34,363 nucleotides of DNA from Selenomonadaceae bacterium (GTDB lineage Bacteria; Bacillota; Negativicutes; Selenomonadales; Selenomonadaceae): positions 1-34,363 of the forward strand of contig JAFPVP010000069.1 of the NCBI GenBank assembly GCA_017412925.1, in the 5' to 3' direction. Both the position numbers and the translations under genes were made by a program. The notes under the pieces are model-generated. The model did no database searches and was not told the DNA's origin. It was given only the letters and a program-made list of their open reading frames with translations. This document shows positions 24,136 to 32,627 of the stretch, one piece after another (the stretch's first letter is position 1; the number at the start of each line of letters is the position of its first letter).

Positions 24136-25200
24136 TTATAGATTGCTGCAGATAATTTCTGTAGCCTGCGCGGTACCGATTTTCTTAAAGCCGTCGGAGT
24201 AAATGTCAGCGGTGCGCCAGCCGTCAGCCAACGTTTTATCAATCGCGGATTCGATAGCTTTTGCGGCGTCCTCCTCCTTGAGGCTGTAGCGCAGGAGCAT
24301 AGCCGCGCTTAAAATCGTGCCCATGGGGTTTGCAATATCTTTGCCGGCGATGTCGGGCGCGGAGCCGTGAATCGGTTCGTAAAGGCTGGTGAGTTCTCCG
24401 ATTGACGCGCTGGGCATTAAACCAATCGACCCGCCGATAACCGCCGCCTCGTCGCTTAAAATGTCGCCGAAAATATTATTCGTGACGATAACGTCGAATT
24501 GCTTCGGGTTGAGGACGAGTTGCATTGCGGCGTTGTCGACGTAAAGATGATTCAATTCAACTTCGGGGAAATTTTTTGCCACGTCGACGACAACTTTTCT
24601 CCACAGACGACTTGCCGCCAGAACGTTTGCTTTGTCGACGGAAGTAACTTTTCCGCGACGGAGTTTAGCAGTTTCAAAGGCAAGCTTGGTGATTCGTTCG
24701 ATTTCGGGCACGGAATAAATTTCGGTGTCCCACGCCTGTTCGACGCCGTCTTTAAGTTCAGATTCACAGCGCGGTCCGAAATAAATTCCGCCGACGAGTT
24801 CGCGGACGATAAGCAAATCAGATCCGCCGACGAGTTCGGGTTTGAGCGGCGAAGAATTTATCAGTTCGGGATAAACTTTCGTCGGGCGCAGGTTAGCAAA
24901 AAGTCCGAGACCTTTGCGCAAGCCGAAGATAGCTTTTTCGGGGCGCAGGTGCACGGGCAATGAATCCCACTTTTTGCCGCCGACCGCGCCGAATAAAACG
25001 CCGTCAGCTTTTTTGCAAGCGTCGAGGGCTTCGTCGGTTAAGGGCGTCCCGAATTTTTCGTAGGAGGTGCCGCCGGCGTCGCGCGTTTCAAACTCCAAAC
25101 CGATTTTAAATTTTGCGTCGACTTTTTTAAGGACTTCGACGGCGGAGGCGGTTATCTCCTGCCCGATTCCGTCGCCTGGAATGACAATAATTTTTTTCAT
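24136..25200 (-). CDS. leuB: 3-Isopropylmalate dehydrogenase
   Basis: A 354-residue cytoplasmic enzyme of leucine synthesis that oxidises and decarboxylates 3-isopropylmalate with NAD+. Landmarks are the N-terminal PGDGIGQEI, the substrate region LRKGLGLFANLRPTKV, and the LeuB-type signature RELVGGIYFGPR, which separates it from isocitrate dehydrogenase. The metal-binding DILSDEAAVIGGSIGLMPSA and the NAD+ site EPIHGSAPDIAGKDIANP are also present. Length is normal. The ATG follows AGGAAAG, and the gene begins 6 bases after the nifJ stop, so both are read from the nifJ promoter. leuA, leuC and leuD are not in the window. Confidence 0.97.
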   Translation of the reverse strand: MKKIIVIPGDGIGQEITASAVEVLKKVDAKFKIGLEFETRDAGGTSYEKFGTPLTDEALDACKKADGVLFGAVGGKKWDSLPVHLRPEKAIFGLRKGLGLFANLRPTKVYPELINSSPLKPELVGGSDLLIVRELVGGIYFGPRCESELKDGVEQAWDTEIYSVPEIERITKLAFETAKLRRGKVTSVDKANVLAASRLWRKVVVDVAKNFPEVELNHLYVDNAAMQLVLNPKQFDVIVTNNIFGDILSDEAAVIGGSIGLMPSASIGELTSLYEPIHGSAPDIAGKDIANPMGTILSAAMLLRYSLKEEDAAKAIESAIDKTLADGWRTADIYSDGFKKIGTAQATEIICSNL

Positions 25201-25206
25201 GAGTAA

Positions 25207-28200
25207 TCACTTTCCTGCGAGAATTTTATAACCTGCAATGCGTTCCTCGGCGTCGCGTTGAGTTTTCTCGAACAATTCCTGCGCGGCGTCGGGGAAATTT
25301 CTTTTCAGCGACGAGTAGCGAACTTCGCCCATCAAAAATTCTTGGAACTTGGAGAAATCCGGCTCCTTGCTGTCGAGCGTGAACTTTTTATTGACGGGAT
25401 TGTAACGCCAATTCGCCCAGTAGCCGCACTGAACCGCAAGCTTGCCTTCCAACTGACTGGAGCCCATGCCTTTTCTAATGCCGTGGTTGATGCAAGGCGA
25501 GTAAGCGACAATCAGCGACGGACCCGGATAAGCCTCCGCCTCGGTGATAGCTTTGAGCAACTGATTTTGGTCTGCGCCCATGGAAACTTGCGCGACGTAA
25601 ACATAGCCGTAGCTCATCGCCATCTTGCCCAAATCTTTTTTCTTGGTGCGCTTGCCGGTCGCCGCGAATTGCGCGATAGCCGCAGCAGGTGTCGCCTTGG
25701 ACGCTTGACCGCCGGTGTTGGAATAAACTTCCGTGTCGAAGACAAAGACGTTAATATCTTCGCCGCTCGCCAAAACGTGGTCAAGTCCGCCGTAGCCGAT
25801 GTCGTAAGCCCAGCCGTCGCCGCCGAGAATCCATTGCGAACGTTTAACAAAGAAATCGCGGTTATCGTAAATTTTATTGAGCAAAGCGTCGGTGCCCTTC
25901 TGCGCGGCAAGCAGAGCAGTCAATTTATCGGCGCGTTCGCGGGTGTTTTCGCTGACGTTGAGATTTTCTTTCCAATCGGCGAGCGCGGTTTTAAGTTCGT
26001 CGGAAATATTTTCGGCAAGAGCTTTTTCCACGTCGCTTGCAAGTGATTCGCGGACAGCTTTGACGCCTAAGAACATGCCCAGCCCGTATTCGGCGTTGTC
26101 CTCGAAAAGGGAATTGCCCCACGCGGGACCGCGCCCGAATTGATTTTTGGTGTAGGGCATGGCGGGAGCCGACGCGCCCCAAATCGACGAGCAACCCGTT
26201 GCGTTGGCAATCATCATGCGGTCGCCGAAAAGTTGCGTTAAAAGTTTCGCGTAGGGAGTTTCTCCACAGCCCGCGCAGGCTCCGCTGAACTCGAACAACG
26301 GCTTTTCAAATTGACTGCCGATAACGGTCGTCTTCTTCGTCGGATTAACTTTGGGCGCAACCTTCATGCCGTAATCGAAAACTTTTTGGCGAGCCTTAGC
26401 GTCGTCGTCATATTTAACCATAGTCAACGCTTGCTTCGGACAAACTTGCGCACAGTTGCCGCAACCGAGGCAATCCATAGTTGAAACGGCGATTGTCAGA
26501 TTGTACGCGCCGCGAGAAATTTTTGACGGGATACTCTCGAAACCTTCGGGAGCATTTTTAAGTTCGTCGTTGGTTGTGAGAATCGGGCGAATTGCGGCGT
26601 GCGGGCAGACGAACGAACATTGATTGCAACCGATACATTTTGACTTGTCCCACGCGGGAACTTTGATAGCCGTGCCGCGTTTTTCGTAAGCCGTGCCGCC
26701 GACAGGGAATGTGCCGTCCGCCAGCTCGACAAATTTGCTGACGGAGAGATTGTCGCCCTCCTGCCGGTTCATGACGTTTTGAATATCGGTGATAAATTCG
26801 GGCGGGTCGACTTGTTGCAACGTGCGATTCATGCTGGTATCGTCAACGTTCCACGTGCTAATGTCAACTTTGTGGAGCGCGGCAATGCCTTGGTCAATCG
26901 CGCCGCAGTTCATATCGACGACGTTTTGCCCCTTTGAGCCGTAAGATTTTTCGACGGCGTCTTTGAGATATTTAACAGCCTCGTCAATCGGAATGATATT
27001 CGCCAGCTTGAAGAAAGCCGCTTGCATGACCATGTTGAAGCGTCCGCCAAGTCCGAGTTCGCCCGCGATTTTTACGGCGTTGACGGTGTAGACTTGAATA
27101 TCATTTTCGATGATGTAGCGTTTCATGGAAGGCTGAAGTTTTTTGCCGAGCTTCTCGTCGCTCCAGTCGGTGTTCAAAAGGAAAGTGCCGCCGCGTTTCA
27201 AGCCCGCGATTAAGTTGTAGTGGTGCACGTAACTTTTCTGCGAACAAGAGACGAAATCGGGCTTGGTGATAAGATACGGAGAAGTTATCGGCAATTTTCC
27301 GAAGCGCAAATGGCTCATGGTTATGCCGCCGGATTTTTTGCTGTCGTAGGCAAAATAAGCTTGTGCGTACAAATCTGTATTGTCGCCGATAATTTTAATG
27401 GCGGATTTATTTGCGCCGACGGTGCCGTCCGAGCCGAGCCCCCAGAATTTGCAAGCGGTGGTTCCTTCGGGCGTGAAGTCAACGTCATGATAAGCCGTCG
27501 CCAAAGATTTATTTGACACGTCGTCATTTATGCCGATTGTGAAGCCGTTCATGGGCGAATCTTTTTTGAGTTCATCGAAGACGGCGAGCATTTGGTCGGG
27601 CGTGGTATCTTTGCCGCCCAAGCCGAAACGTCCGCCGACGATAACGGGCTTATCTGCCACGTCGTAGAAGGCGGCTTTCACGTCGAGATAGAGCGGTTCA
27701 CCGACTGCTCCTGATTCTTTTGTGCGGTCGAGGACGGCGATTTTCTTGACGGTTTTGGGAATGGCGTTGAGGAAATGTTTGACGCTGAACGGGCGGAATA
27801 AATGCACGTTGACGACGCCGACTTTCTCGCCGCGCTCGTTTAGATATTGAGCCGCCTCGCTTGCAGTTTGACAGCCGGAGCCGATAGCGATAATGACACG
27901 TTCGGCGTCGGGTGCACCGCTGTAATCAAAGACGTGATGAACGCGCCCCGTGATTTTTGCCACGTCCGCCATAGCCTCTTCGACAATATCGGGCAAGCGG
28001 TCGTAGTTGTTGTTGACGGTCTCGCGAATTTGGAAGTAGACGTCGGGATTAGTCGCCGTGCCGCGCATGACGGGGTGGTCGGGATTGAGCGCGTTTCGGC
28101 GGAAATTGTTTACCGCGTCGAAGTCTAAAATTTTTGCCAAGTCCGCGTAGTCAATCATTTCGATTTTCTGAATCTCGTGACTGGTGCGGAAGCCGTCGAA

Positions 28201-28710
28201 GAAATTTATAAACGGAATGCGCCCTTTAATCGCCGCGAGGTGCGCCACTGCTGACAAGTCCATAACTTCCTGCACACTTGCCTCCGCCAACATCGCGCAA
28301 CCAGTCTGCCGCGCCGCCATTACGTCTTGGTGGTCGCCGAAAATTGACAGCGTCGAGGTTGCCAAAGCCCGCGCAGAGACGTGGAAGACGCCCGGCAAAA
28401 GTTCGCCCGCGATTTTGTACAGGTTGGGAATCATCAGCAAAAAGCCCTGCGACGCCGTGTAAGTTGTGGTCAGCGCGCCCGCTTGCAGTGAGCCGTGAAC
28501 GGTACCCGCCGCGCCGCCTTCCGATTGCATTTCCACCAAACGAACTTTCTGCCCGAAAATATTTTTGACGCCACGCGCCGCCATGACGTCGACCTCTTCA
28601 GCCATAGGCGACGACGGCGTTATCGGATAAATCGCCGCAACGTCCGTGAAGGCGTAAGAAATATACGCCGCCGCTGCATTGCCGTCCATCGTCTTCATTT
28701 TTTTTGCCAT
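25207..28710 (-). CDS. nifJ: Pyruvate:ferredoxin (flavodoxin) oxidoreductase
   Basis: A 1167-residue single-chain enzyme that converts pyruvate and CoA to acetyl-CoA and CO2, reducing ferredoxin; it is central to anaerobic energy metabolism. In order: domain I with YPITPSSPMAEEVD and the TASQGF loop, domain II (ERVIIAIGSGCQTASEA), and the gamma domain (DTTPDQMLAVFDELK and beyond). Two 4Fe-4S ferredoxin sites follow, CIGCNQCSFVCPHA near residue 690 and CLGCGNCAQVCPK near 748. The thiamine diphosphate domain has the proximal-cluster segment FSGACAGCGE near 815 and GDGWAYDIGYGG near 960, with DTEVYSNTGGQASKATP. All cluster cysteines are present. Length is typical. The ATG follows GAGGAGAA, with a good promoter about 50 bases further up. 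leuB follows in the same operon. Confidence 0.98.
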   Translation of the reverse strand: MAKKMKTMDGNAAAAYISYAFTDVAAIYPITPSSPMAEEVDVMAARGVKNIFGQKVRLVEMQSEGGAAGTVHGSLQAGALTTTYTASQGFLLMIPNLYKIAGELLPGVFHVSARALATSTLSIFGDHQDVMAARQTGCAMLAEASVQEVMDLSAVAHLAAIKGRIPFINFFDGFRTSHEIQKIEMIDYADLAKILDFDAVNNFRRNALNPDHPVMRGTATNPDVYFQIRETVNNNYDRLPDIVEEAMADVAKITGRVHHVFDYSGAPDAERVIIAIGSGCQTASEAAQYLNERGEKVGVVNVHLFRPFSVKHFLNAIPKTVKKIAVLDRTKESGAVGEPLYLDVKAAFYDVADKPVIVGGRFGLGGKDTTPDQMLAVFDELKKDSPMNGFTIGINDDVSNKSLATAYHDVDFTPEGTTACKFWGLGSDGTVGANKSAIKIIGDNTDLYAQAYFAYDSKKSGGITMSHLRFGKLPITSPYLITKPDFVSCSQKSYVHHYNLIAGLKRGGTFLLNTDWSDEKLGKKLQPSMKRYIIENDIQVYTVNAVKIAGELGLGGRFNMVMQAAFFKLANIIPIDEAVKYLKDAVEKSYGSKGQNVVDMNCGAIDQGIAALHKVDISTWNVDDTSMNRTLQQVDPPEFITDIQNVMNRQEGDNLSVSKFVELADGTFPVGGTAYEKRGTAIKVPAWDKSKCIGCNQCSFVCPHAAIRPILTTNDELKNAPEGFESIPSKISRGAYNLTIAVSTMDCLGCGNCAQVCPKQALTMVKYDDDAKARQKVFDYGMKVAPKVNPTKKTTVIGSQFEKPLFEFSGACAGCGETPYAKLLTQLFGDRMMIANATGCSSIWGASAPAMPYTKNQFGRGPAWGNSLFEDNAEYGLGMFLGVKAVRESLASDVEKALAENISDELKTALADWKENLNVSENTRERADKLTALLAAQKGTDALLNKIYDNRDFFVKRSQWILGGDGWAYDIGYGGLDHVLASGEDINVFVFDTEVYSNTGGQASKATPAAAIAQFAATGKRTKKKDLGKMAMSYGYVYVAQVSMGADQNQLLKAITEAEAYPGPSLIVAYSPCINHGIRKGMGSSQLEGKLAVQCGYWANWRYNPVNKKFTLDSKEPDFSKFQEFLMGEVRYSSLKRNFPDAAQELFEKTQRDAEERIAGYKILAGK

Positions 28711-28759
28711 AAGCTTTCAAAGTTCTCCTCTCAAACATTGGAAAATAAATTTGCGGGCA

Positions 28760-28788
28760 ATTATATCACGCGGCTATAAAAAAGTAAA
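28760..28788 (-). promoter_or_regulatory. Promoter of nifJ-leuB
   Basis: On the minus strand, TTTACT (28783-28788), a 17-base spacer and TATAAT (28760-28765) with a TGA extension (TGATATAAT). This is the same extended -10 as upstream of ccmE. The leader to the ATG is about 45 bases. Confidence 0.75.
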
Positions 28789-28812
28789 CCGCGCCGCATA
28801 TTTTGAATTTGC

Positions 28813-28865
28813 CCTAACGACGAATCCCCCTCACGAATTAAATCGCAAGGGGGATTTGTCGGTTC
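28813..28865. repeat. Strong hairpin between ruvB and nifJ
   Basis: Arms CGACGAATCCCCC (28818-28830) and GGGGGATTTGTCG (28849-28861) pair over 13 bases with one G-U pair and an 18-base loop. No U-tract follows on either strand. It may stop or protect the ruvB transcript, or be an extragenic palindrome. The rest of the 264-base gap holds only the nifJ promoter. Confidence 0.55.
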
Positions 28866-28974
28866 CTTTGTCGTCTCCGCACCCCACAACGTAACCGATC
28901 TGTTTTTATCTATTCGTGACCATATTGAGGCACGTCTCCGAGGAGCTTTATTTTATCAATCAACAAAAAATTTT

Positions 28975-30009
28975 TCAAGCCTCCTCAAAGTCAAAGAGCG
29001 TCGGAACATCATTTGATTTCGGATAGGCAACGCCCATGTGCAAATAGCCCGCCTCCGTGACGACACGCCCGCGCGGTGTCCGCATGATAAAGCCCAGCTG
29101 CAAAAGGTACGGCTCGTAAATATCCTCAATAGTTTCGCGCGATTCGCTGATTGCGGCGGCAAGTGTATCCAAACCCACGGGACGCCCGCGAAATTTTTTT
29201 ATCATAGCGTCCAACATGCGCCGGTCTGTGTGGTCGAGTCCAACGCGGTCAACTTCCAACGCCAGCAGGGCTTTATCGGCAATCTCATTGGTTATAACTT
29301 GCGAGCCTTCAACCTGCGCGAAGTCGCGGATACGTTTTAAAAGTCTGTTGGCAATGCGCGGCGTCCCCCTTGAACGTCGAGCAATTTCCTGCGCGCCGCC
29401 GAGTTCAATCGGGATTTTTAAAATCTGCGCGGCGCGGGTGATGATTTCAACCAATGCCTCCGTCGAATAATATTCAAGCCGACTGATGACGCCGAATCTG
29501 TCACGCAACGGCGGCGATAACGAACCTGCTTTTGTCGTCGCGCCAATCAGCGTGAACGGCGAAATATCTACGCGAATGCTCCGCGCCCGCGGTCCCTTGC
29601 CGATGATTATATCAAGCGCGAAGTCTTCCATTGCCGAATATAAAATTTCTTCAACTTGGCGGCTCAGGCGGTGTATCTCGTCGATAAATAAAACGTCGCG
29701 CTCCTGTAAATTCGTCAGGATTGCCGCGAGGTCGCCCGTCCGTTCGATTGCCGGTCCCGAAGTTTGACGGAAATTTACGCCCAGTTCGTTTGCGATTATC
29801 GCTGCCAAAGTCGTTTTGCCAAGCCCCGGCGGTCCGTATAAAAGCACGTGGTCGAGAGCCTCCCGCCGTTTGACTGCCGCCTTGACGAACACTGATAAAT
29901 TTTCCTTAGCCTTGTCCTGCCCGATATATTCCGCCAATCTGCGCGGGCGCAAGCTATATTGCCAATCGTCCGCGCTCTGTTCTATCGTCGCGATTATTCG
30001 CTCGTCCAA
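28975..30009 (-). CDS. ruvB: Holliday junction branch-migration helicase RuvB
   Basis: A 344-residue AAA+ motor that drives branch migration at Holliday junctions together with RuvA. The N-terminal [13 protein letters not shown] is the RuvB signature. Walker A is [10 protein letters not shown] (about residues 59-68), Walker B is LFIDEIHRL, sensor 1 is LIGATTKAG, and the arginine/sensor 2 region is [19 protein letters not shown]. The C-terminal winged helix has [21 protein letters not shown]. The start is TTG at 30009, inside the end of fmt; the stop of fmt is 14 bases further on. The two are therefore translationally coupled. ruvA and ruvC, usual neighbours, are absent from this window. Confidence 0.96.
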   Translation of the reverse strand: MDERIIATIEQSADDWQYSLRPRRLAEYIGQDKAKENLSVFVKAAVKRREALDHVLLYGPPGLGKTTLAAIIANELGVNFRQTSGPAIERTGDLAAILTNLQERDVLFIDEIHRLSRQVEEILYSAMEDFALDIIIGKGPRARSIRVDISPFTLIGATTKAGSLSPPLRDRFGVISRLEYYSTEALVEIITRAAQILKIPIELGGAQEIARRSRGTPRIANRLLKRIRDFAQVEGSQVITNEIADKALLALEVDRVGLDHTDRRMLDAMIKKFRGRPVGLDTLAAAISESRETIEDIYEPYLLQLGFIMRTPRGRVVTEAGYLHMGVAYPKSNDVPTLFDFEEA

Positions 30010-30905
30010 AAATTTTCACCAACTTTATTGCCGCGCAAAAAATCTGCCGCGTTGAGTTTCTTGGCGTTGGGAGCTTGTATTTCCAAAATCTCCAGCGAAC
30101 CGTCGCCCGTCCCAACAAAAAATTTTCCGCTGGCGATTTTAATTTCTCCAGGCAAAAGTTTTTCCTCCGCCAGCCGTGTCCGCCAGATTTTAAATTTGCC
30201 CGCACGCGCCCCGCCGTAAAGTCCGCGTACAAGATTGTGTATCGCCCGCGCAGATTTTTTCCAATCAATCAGCCCCGTGTCCTTTTTCAGCAGCGGCGCA
30301 TACGTCGACAGCGAATCATCTTGCTTTATCGGCTGAAGTTCGCCGTTTTGAAGTTTGTACAGCGTCTTGAGTAGCAAGTCCGCGCCGACCGTCATTAGCC
30401 GTTCGCGCAGTTCGGGCAAAATCATTTCCTCGGAAATTTTTACTTCGCTTTGGAGCAAAATGTCGCCCGTGTCAAGTCCCGCGTTCATCTGCATTGTCGT
30501 GATTCCCGTGACGGTTTCGCCGTTTATCATCGCCCATTCAATCGGTGCCGCCCCGCGATATTTCGGCAACAGCGACGCATGAACATTTATGCAACCGAAG
30601 CGCGGGATGTCCAAAATTTTTTGCGATAAAATTTGTCCGAACGCAACGACGACGATTAAATCCGGCTTGAGCGCAGCGAGTTCGGCGACGACTTCCGGAG
30701 CTTTGACTTTGAGCGGCTGAATTACGCGCAAATTATTTTCCTCGGCAAAAACTTTGACGGGCGGCGGCTGAAATTTATGACCACGCCCCTTGGGTCTGTC
30801 GGGTTGCGTGACGACACAAATTATTTCCGTCTTGTCGGTGAGCGCGGCTAAACTCGGCACGGCAAAATCGGGCGTGCCCATAAAAATTACTTTTAACTTG
30901 TCCAT
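29994..30905 (-). CDS. fmt: Methionyl-tRNA formyltransferase
   Basis: A 303-residue cytoplasmic enzyme that formylates initiator Met-tRNA using 10-formyltetrahydrofolate. The N-terminal [17 protein letters not shown], the folate-binding and catalytic segment [20 protein letters not shown] (Asn and His of the catalytic triad) and [10 protein letters not shown] (the catalytic Asp) are all present. The C-terminal tRNA-binding domain spans about residues 205-300. The ATG is followed by KLKVIF as in the family; AAGGAG is the ribosome site. def, its common partner, is not beside it. The gene ends inside the ruvB start. The 73-residue exported protein lies 9 bases upstream. Confidence 0.97.
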   Translation of the reverse strand: MDKLKVIFMGTPDFAVPSLAALTDKTEIICVVTQPDRPKGRGHKFQPPPVKVFAEENNLRVIQPLKVKAPEVVAELAALKPDLIVVVAFGQILSQKILDIPRFGCINVHASLLPKYRGAAPIEWAMINGETVTGITTMQMNAGLDTGDILLQSEVKISEEMILPELRERLMTVGADLLLKTLYKLQNGELQPIKQDDSLSTYAPLLKKDTGLIDWKKSARAIHNLVRGLYGGARAGKFKIWRTRLAEEKLLPGEIKIASGKFFVGTGDGSLEILEIQAPNAKKLNAADFLRGNKVGENFWTSE

Positions 30906-30914
30906 AAAATCTCC

Positions 30915-31136
30915 TTAGGGTTTGCAACGTTTGCAGGGGACGTAGCCCGCCGCAACCGCTTCCTCGCGGCTGTTCATGAAAACTTTGTTCGTGGGATTCA
31001 TCTTGTTGACCATGGAGCAATCGGCGTAGTGAAATTTTTTAGTTTTGGCGTTGCCTACGTAGCTTGACGCCAGCACCGTAGCAAAAGCCGTCGTCATGAC
31101 AATAACCGCGACAACCGCCGCAAAAATTTTTTTCAT
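30915..31136 (-). CDS. Small exported Ada-type zinc-site protein
   Basis: A 73-residue protein with a signal peptide or anchor (about residues 1-24, KKIFAAVVAVIVMTTAFATVLAS) and a short domain of the Ada metal-binding type. The domain runs SYVGNAKTKKFHYADC, then SREEAVAAGYVPCKRCKP. In the Ada DNA-repair protein this fold holds zinc with four cysteines. Here only three are seen (one in YADC, two in PCKRC), and His or Asp may complete the site. Similar export-tagged modules are often fused to nucleases or stand alone; the role is unknown. It sits 12 bases after the AMMECR1 fusion gene and 9 before fmt, so it is part of that operon. The ATG follows GAGGGGGG. Confidence 0.8.
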   Translation of the reverse strand: MKKIFAAVVAVIVMTTAFATVLASSYVGNAKTKKFHYADCSMVNKMNPTNKVFMNSREEAVAAGYVPCKRCKP

Positions 31137-31148
31137 GCCAAGCCCCCC

Positions 31149-32543
31149 TCAGTGGTGGCGAATGACTTCAAATCTCCACAGCGCAACTTTTTCTTCGGGA
31201 CGAATGCCCGCCTTGCGTTTGGCGATTGCAATTTGCTCCGCGACGGTGTCCACGCCCTCCAAGTCAGGCAAGAGTAAACCTCTGCGTGCACCGTTCTCGA
31301 CAATCACGCCGTAACGTTTAACGTTCAAGTCCTTAACGTCGAAAATTCTTTCCGGCTCGCCCAAAACGTCGACGCTGTATTCAATATCGTCAAGCTCGTC
31401 AATCGTCACGGGCTCGAAGCGCGGGTCTTTGGAGCAGGCGGAAATTGCGTTCTGCAAAATTTCTTCGGCAAGATTATCCTGCGTCGCTATAATCGTACCG
31501 ATACACCCACGCAGATTTCCGTCCTTGTGCAAGCTCACGAAAGCTCCTGCGCGGCGATTGATAAGTTCTTCGGGCAGGTCGGCGGGCAAAGTTGCGGGCT
31601 TGCGCGTCTTAACGAACGTCTCCAGACTGTGGCGCGCCAATTTAACAAAAGCGTCTTCGTTAGCCTTGCGCTCCTCCGCCTCGTGTTTTTTAAATTTCGC
31701 CAGCTGATAAGCAAAATTTCTGCCCGCGTCCTCGCCGTCGATATTGAAATAAACAATGCCGTAGCCGACGCCGAACGTGCCCTCGTAAGATAATTTTTCG
31801 GCGCGGATAGCTTTTCTGTCGAGTGCGCCCGCCATTATCCAAAAGCTTCTCAAGCCGCACTCCGCCGCCCGATTGCACATCGTATTATCCATCGTCAGCA
31901 GTTGCAAAAAGTTCGCGCCACCCAAATTCTCCATGACTTGCGAATCAAATTGCGGTCCTTCTTCCACAAAGCCGTAAGGTCCGTCCGATTTTAATTTGTG
32001 CGATAAATCGCCGCTCGCGATGAAAAAAATTTTCCGTCCAAGTTCGTCCGCCACGCGCGCTATCGTCTGCCCGAATTTATAATGAAGTGCCGCCGACATG
32101 CCCGACAAGCCGATTCGCAAAAATTTTACGCGATTGAAGTCCAGCCCCGCTTCCTGTAAAAATCTTAGCGGAATCATCGTGCCGTGGTCTAGGGAAGAAT
32201 TTCTTTCGCCCAACGTGCCCGCAGGAACGCCCGCCGCCATTGCGCTGTTTGAAAGTTTCGTTACAAATTCCGTGTCGTAATTTATTGCCAACGCCACTTG
32301 CGGTGCTCGGAATTGCGCCATGTTGCCGGTTGCCGCCTCGCCCGGCGAAATGTGGAAATAATCCGCGTACAGGATTGAATGCGGGCTGGTGATTATTATC
32401 GTGTCAGGGGCAAGCTCGACGATTCTGCGCGAAACTTCTTTGTAAGCCGCTGTCGTCGCTGAAATTTTTTGTTCCTCGCCGTGCCCGACTTCAGGCAAAA
32501 TTATCGGCGGGTGCGGGACAACTGTTGCGCCCAATATGCTCAT
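31149..32543 (-). CDS. MEMO/LigB-like and AMMECR1 fusion protein (AmmeMemoRadiSam system)
   Basis: A 464-residue two-domain cytoplasmic protein. Residues 1-265 resemble class III extradiol dioxygenases and MEMO (GATVVPHPPIILPEVG, SPHSILYADYF, SSLDHGTMIPL, FFIASGDLSHKL), with conserved histidines for a metal site. Residues about 285-464 are AMMECR1, shown by its hallmark LRGCIGTI plus AFVSLHKDG and CSKDPRFEPV. The two domains, separate or fused, normally occur with a radical SAM enzyme as the AmmeMemoRadiSam system, whose chemistry is unsettled. No radical SAM gene is adjacent here. The ATG follows GGAGGAATAA, and a TATAAT box lies about 30 bases upstream. Confidence 0.9.
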   Translation of the reverse strand: MSILGATVVPHPPIILPEVGHGEEQKISATTAAYKEVSRRIVELAPDTIIITSPHSILYADYFHISPGEAATGNMAQFRAPQVALAINYDTEFVTKLSNSAMAAGVPAGTLGERNSSLDHGTMIPLRFLQEAGLDFNRVKFLRIGLSGMSAALHYKFGQTIARVADELGRKIFFIASGDLSHKLKSDGPYGFVEEGPQFDSQVMENLGGANFLQLLTMDNTMCNRAAECGLRSFWIMAGALDRKAIRAEKLSYEGTFGVGYGIVYFNIDGEDAGRNFAYQLAKFKKHEAEERKANEDAFVKLARHSLETFVKTRKPATLPADLPEELINRRAGAFVSLHKDGNLRGCIGTIIATQDNLAEEILQNAISACSKDPRFEPVTIDELDDIEYSVDVLGEPERIFDVKDLNVKRYGVIVENGARRGLLLPDLEGVDTVAEQIAIAKRKAGIRPEEKVALWRFEVIRHH

Positions 32544-32571
32544 GATTATTCCTCCTCAAAATTTTTTAAAC

Positions 32572-32580
32572 ATTATACCA
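32572..32580 (-). promoter_or_regulatory. Extended -10 promoter of the AMMECR1-fmt-ruvB operon
   Basis: On the minus strand, TGGTATAAT with TATAAT at 32572-32577, about 29 bases before the ATG. It lies immediately after the U-tract of the upstream terminator. No good -35 is visible. Confidence 0.65.
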
Positions 32581-32581
32581 C

Positions 32582-32618
32582 AAAAAAATAACCCGCCGCG
32601 ATTGTGTGACGGATTATT
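32582..32618 (-). terminator. Terminator after the PHP gene
   Basis: Arms AATAACCCG (32587-32595) and CGGATTATT (32610-32618) form a 9-bp stem with one G-U pair. On the minus strand the stem is followed by a run of T (32582-32588 as A). It lies 10 bases past the PHP stop and directly abuts the next promoter. Confidence 0.7.
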
Positions 32619-32627
32619 TTTTTGCTT

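Noticed and set aside
25258..26046. Plus-strand frame of 262 codons inside nifJ
   Set aside because: It is antisense to highly conserved nifJ coding sequence, and Arg/Phe/Val-rich mirror translations like this recur opposite other GC-biased genes here.
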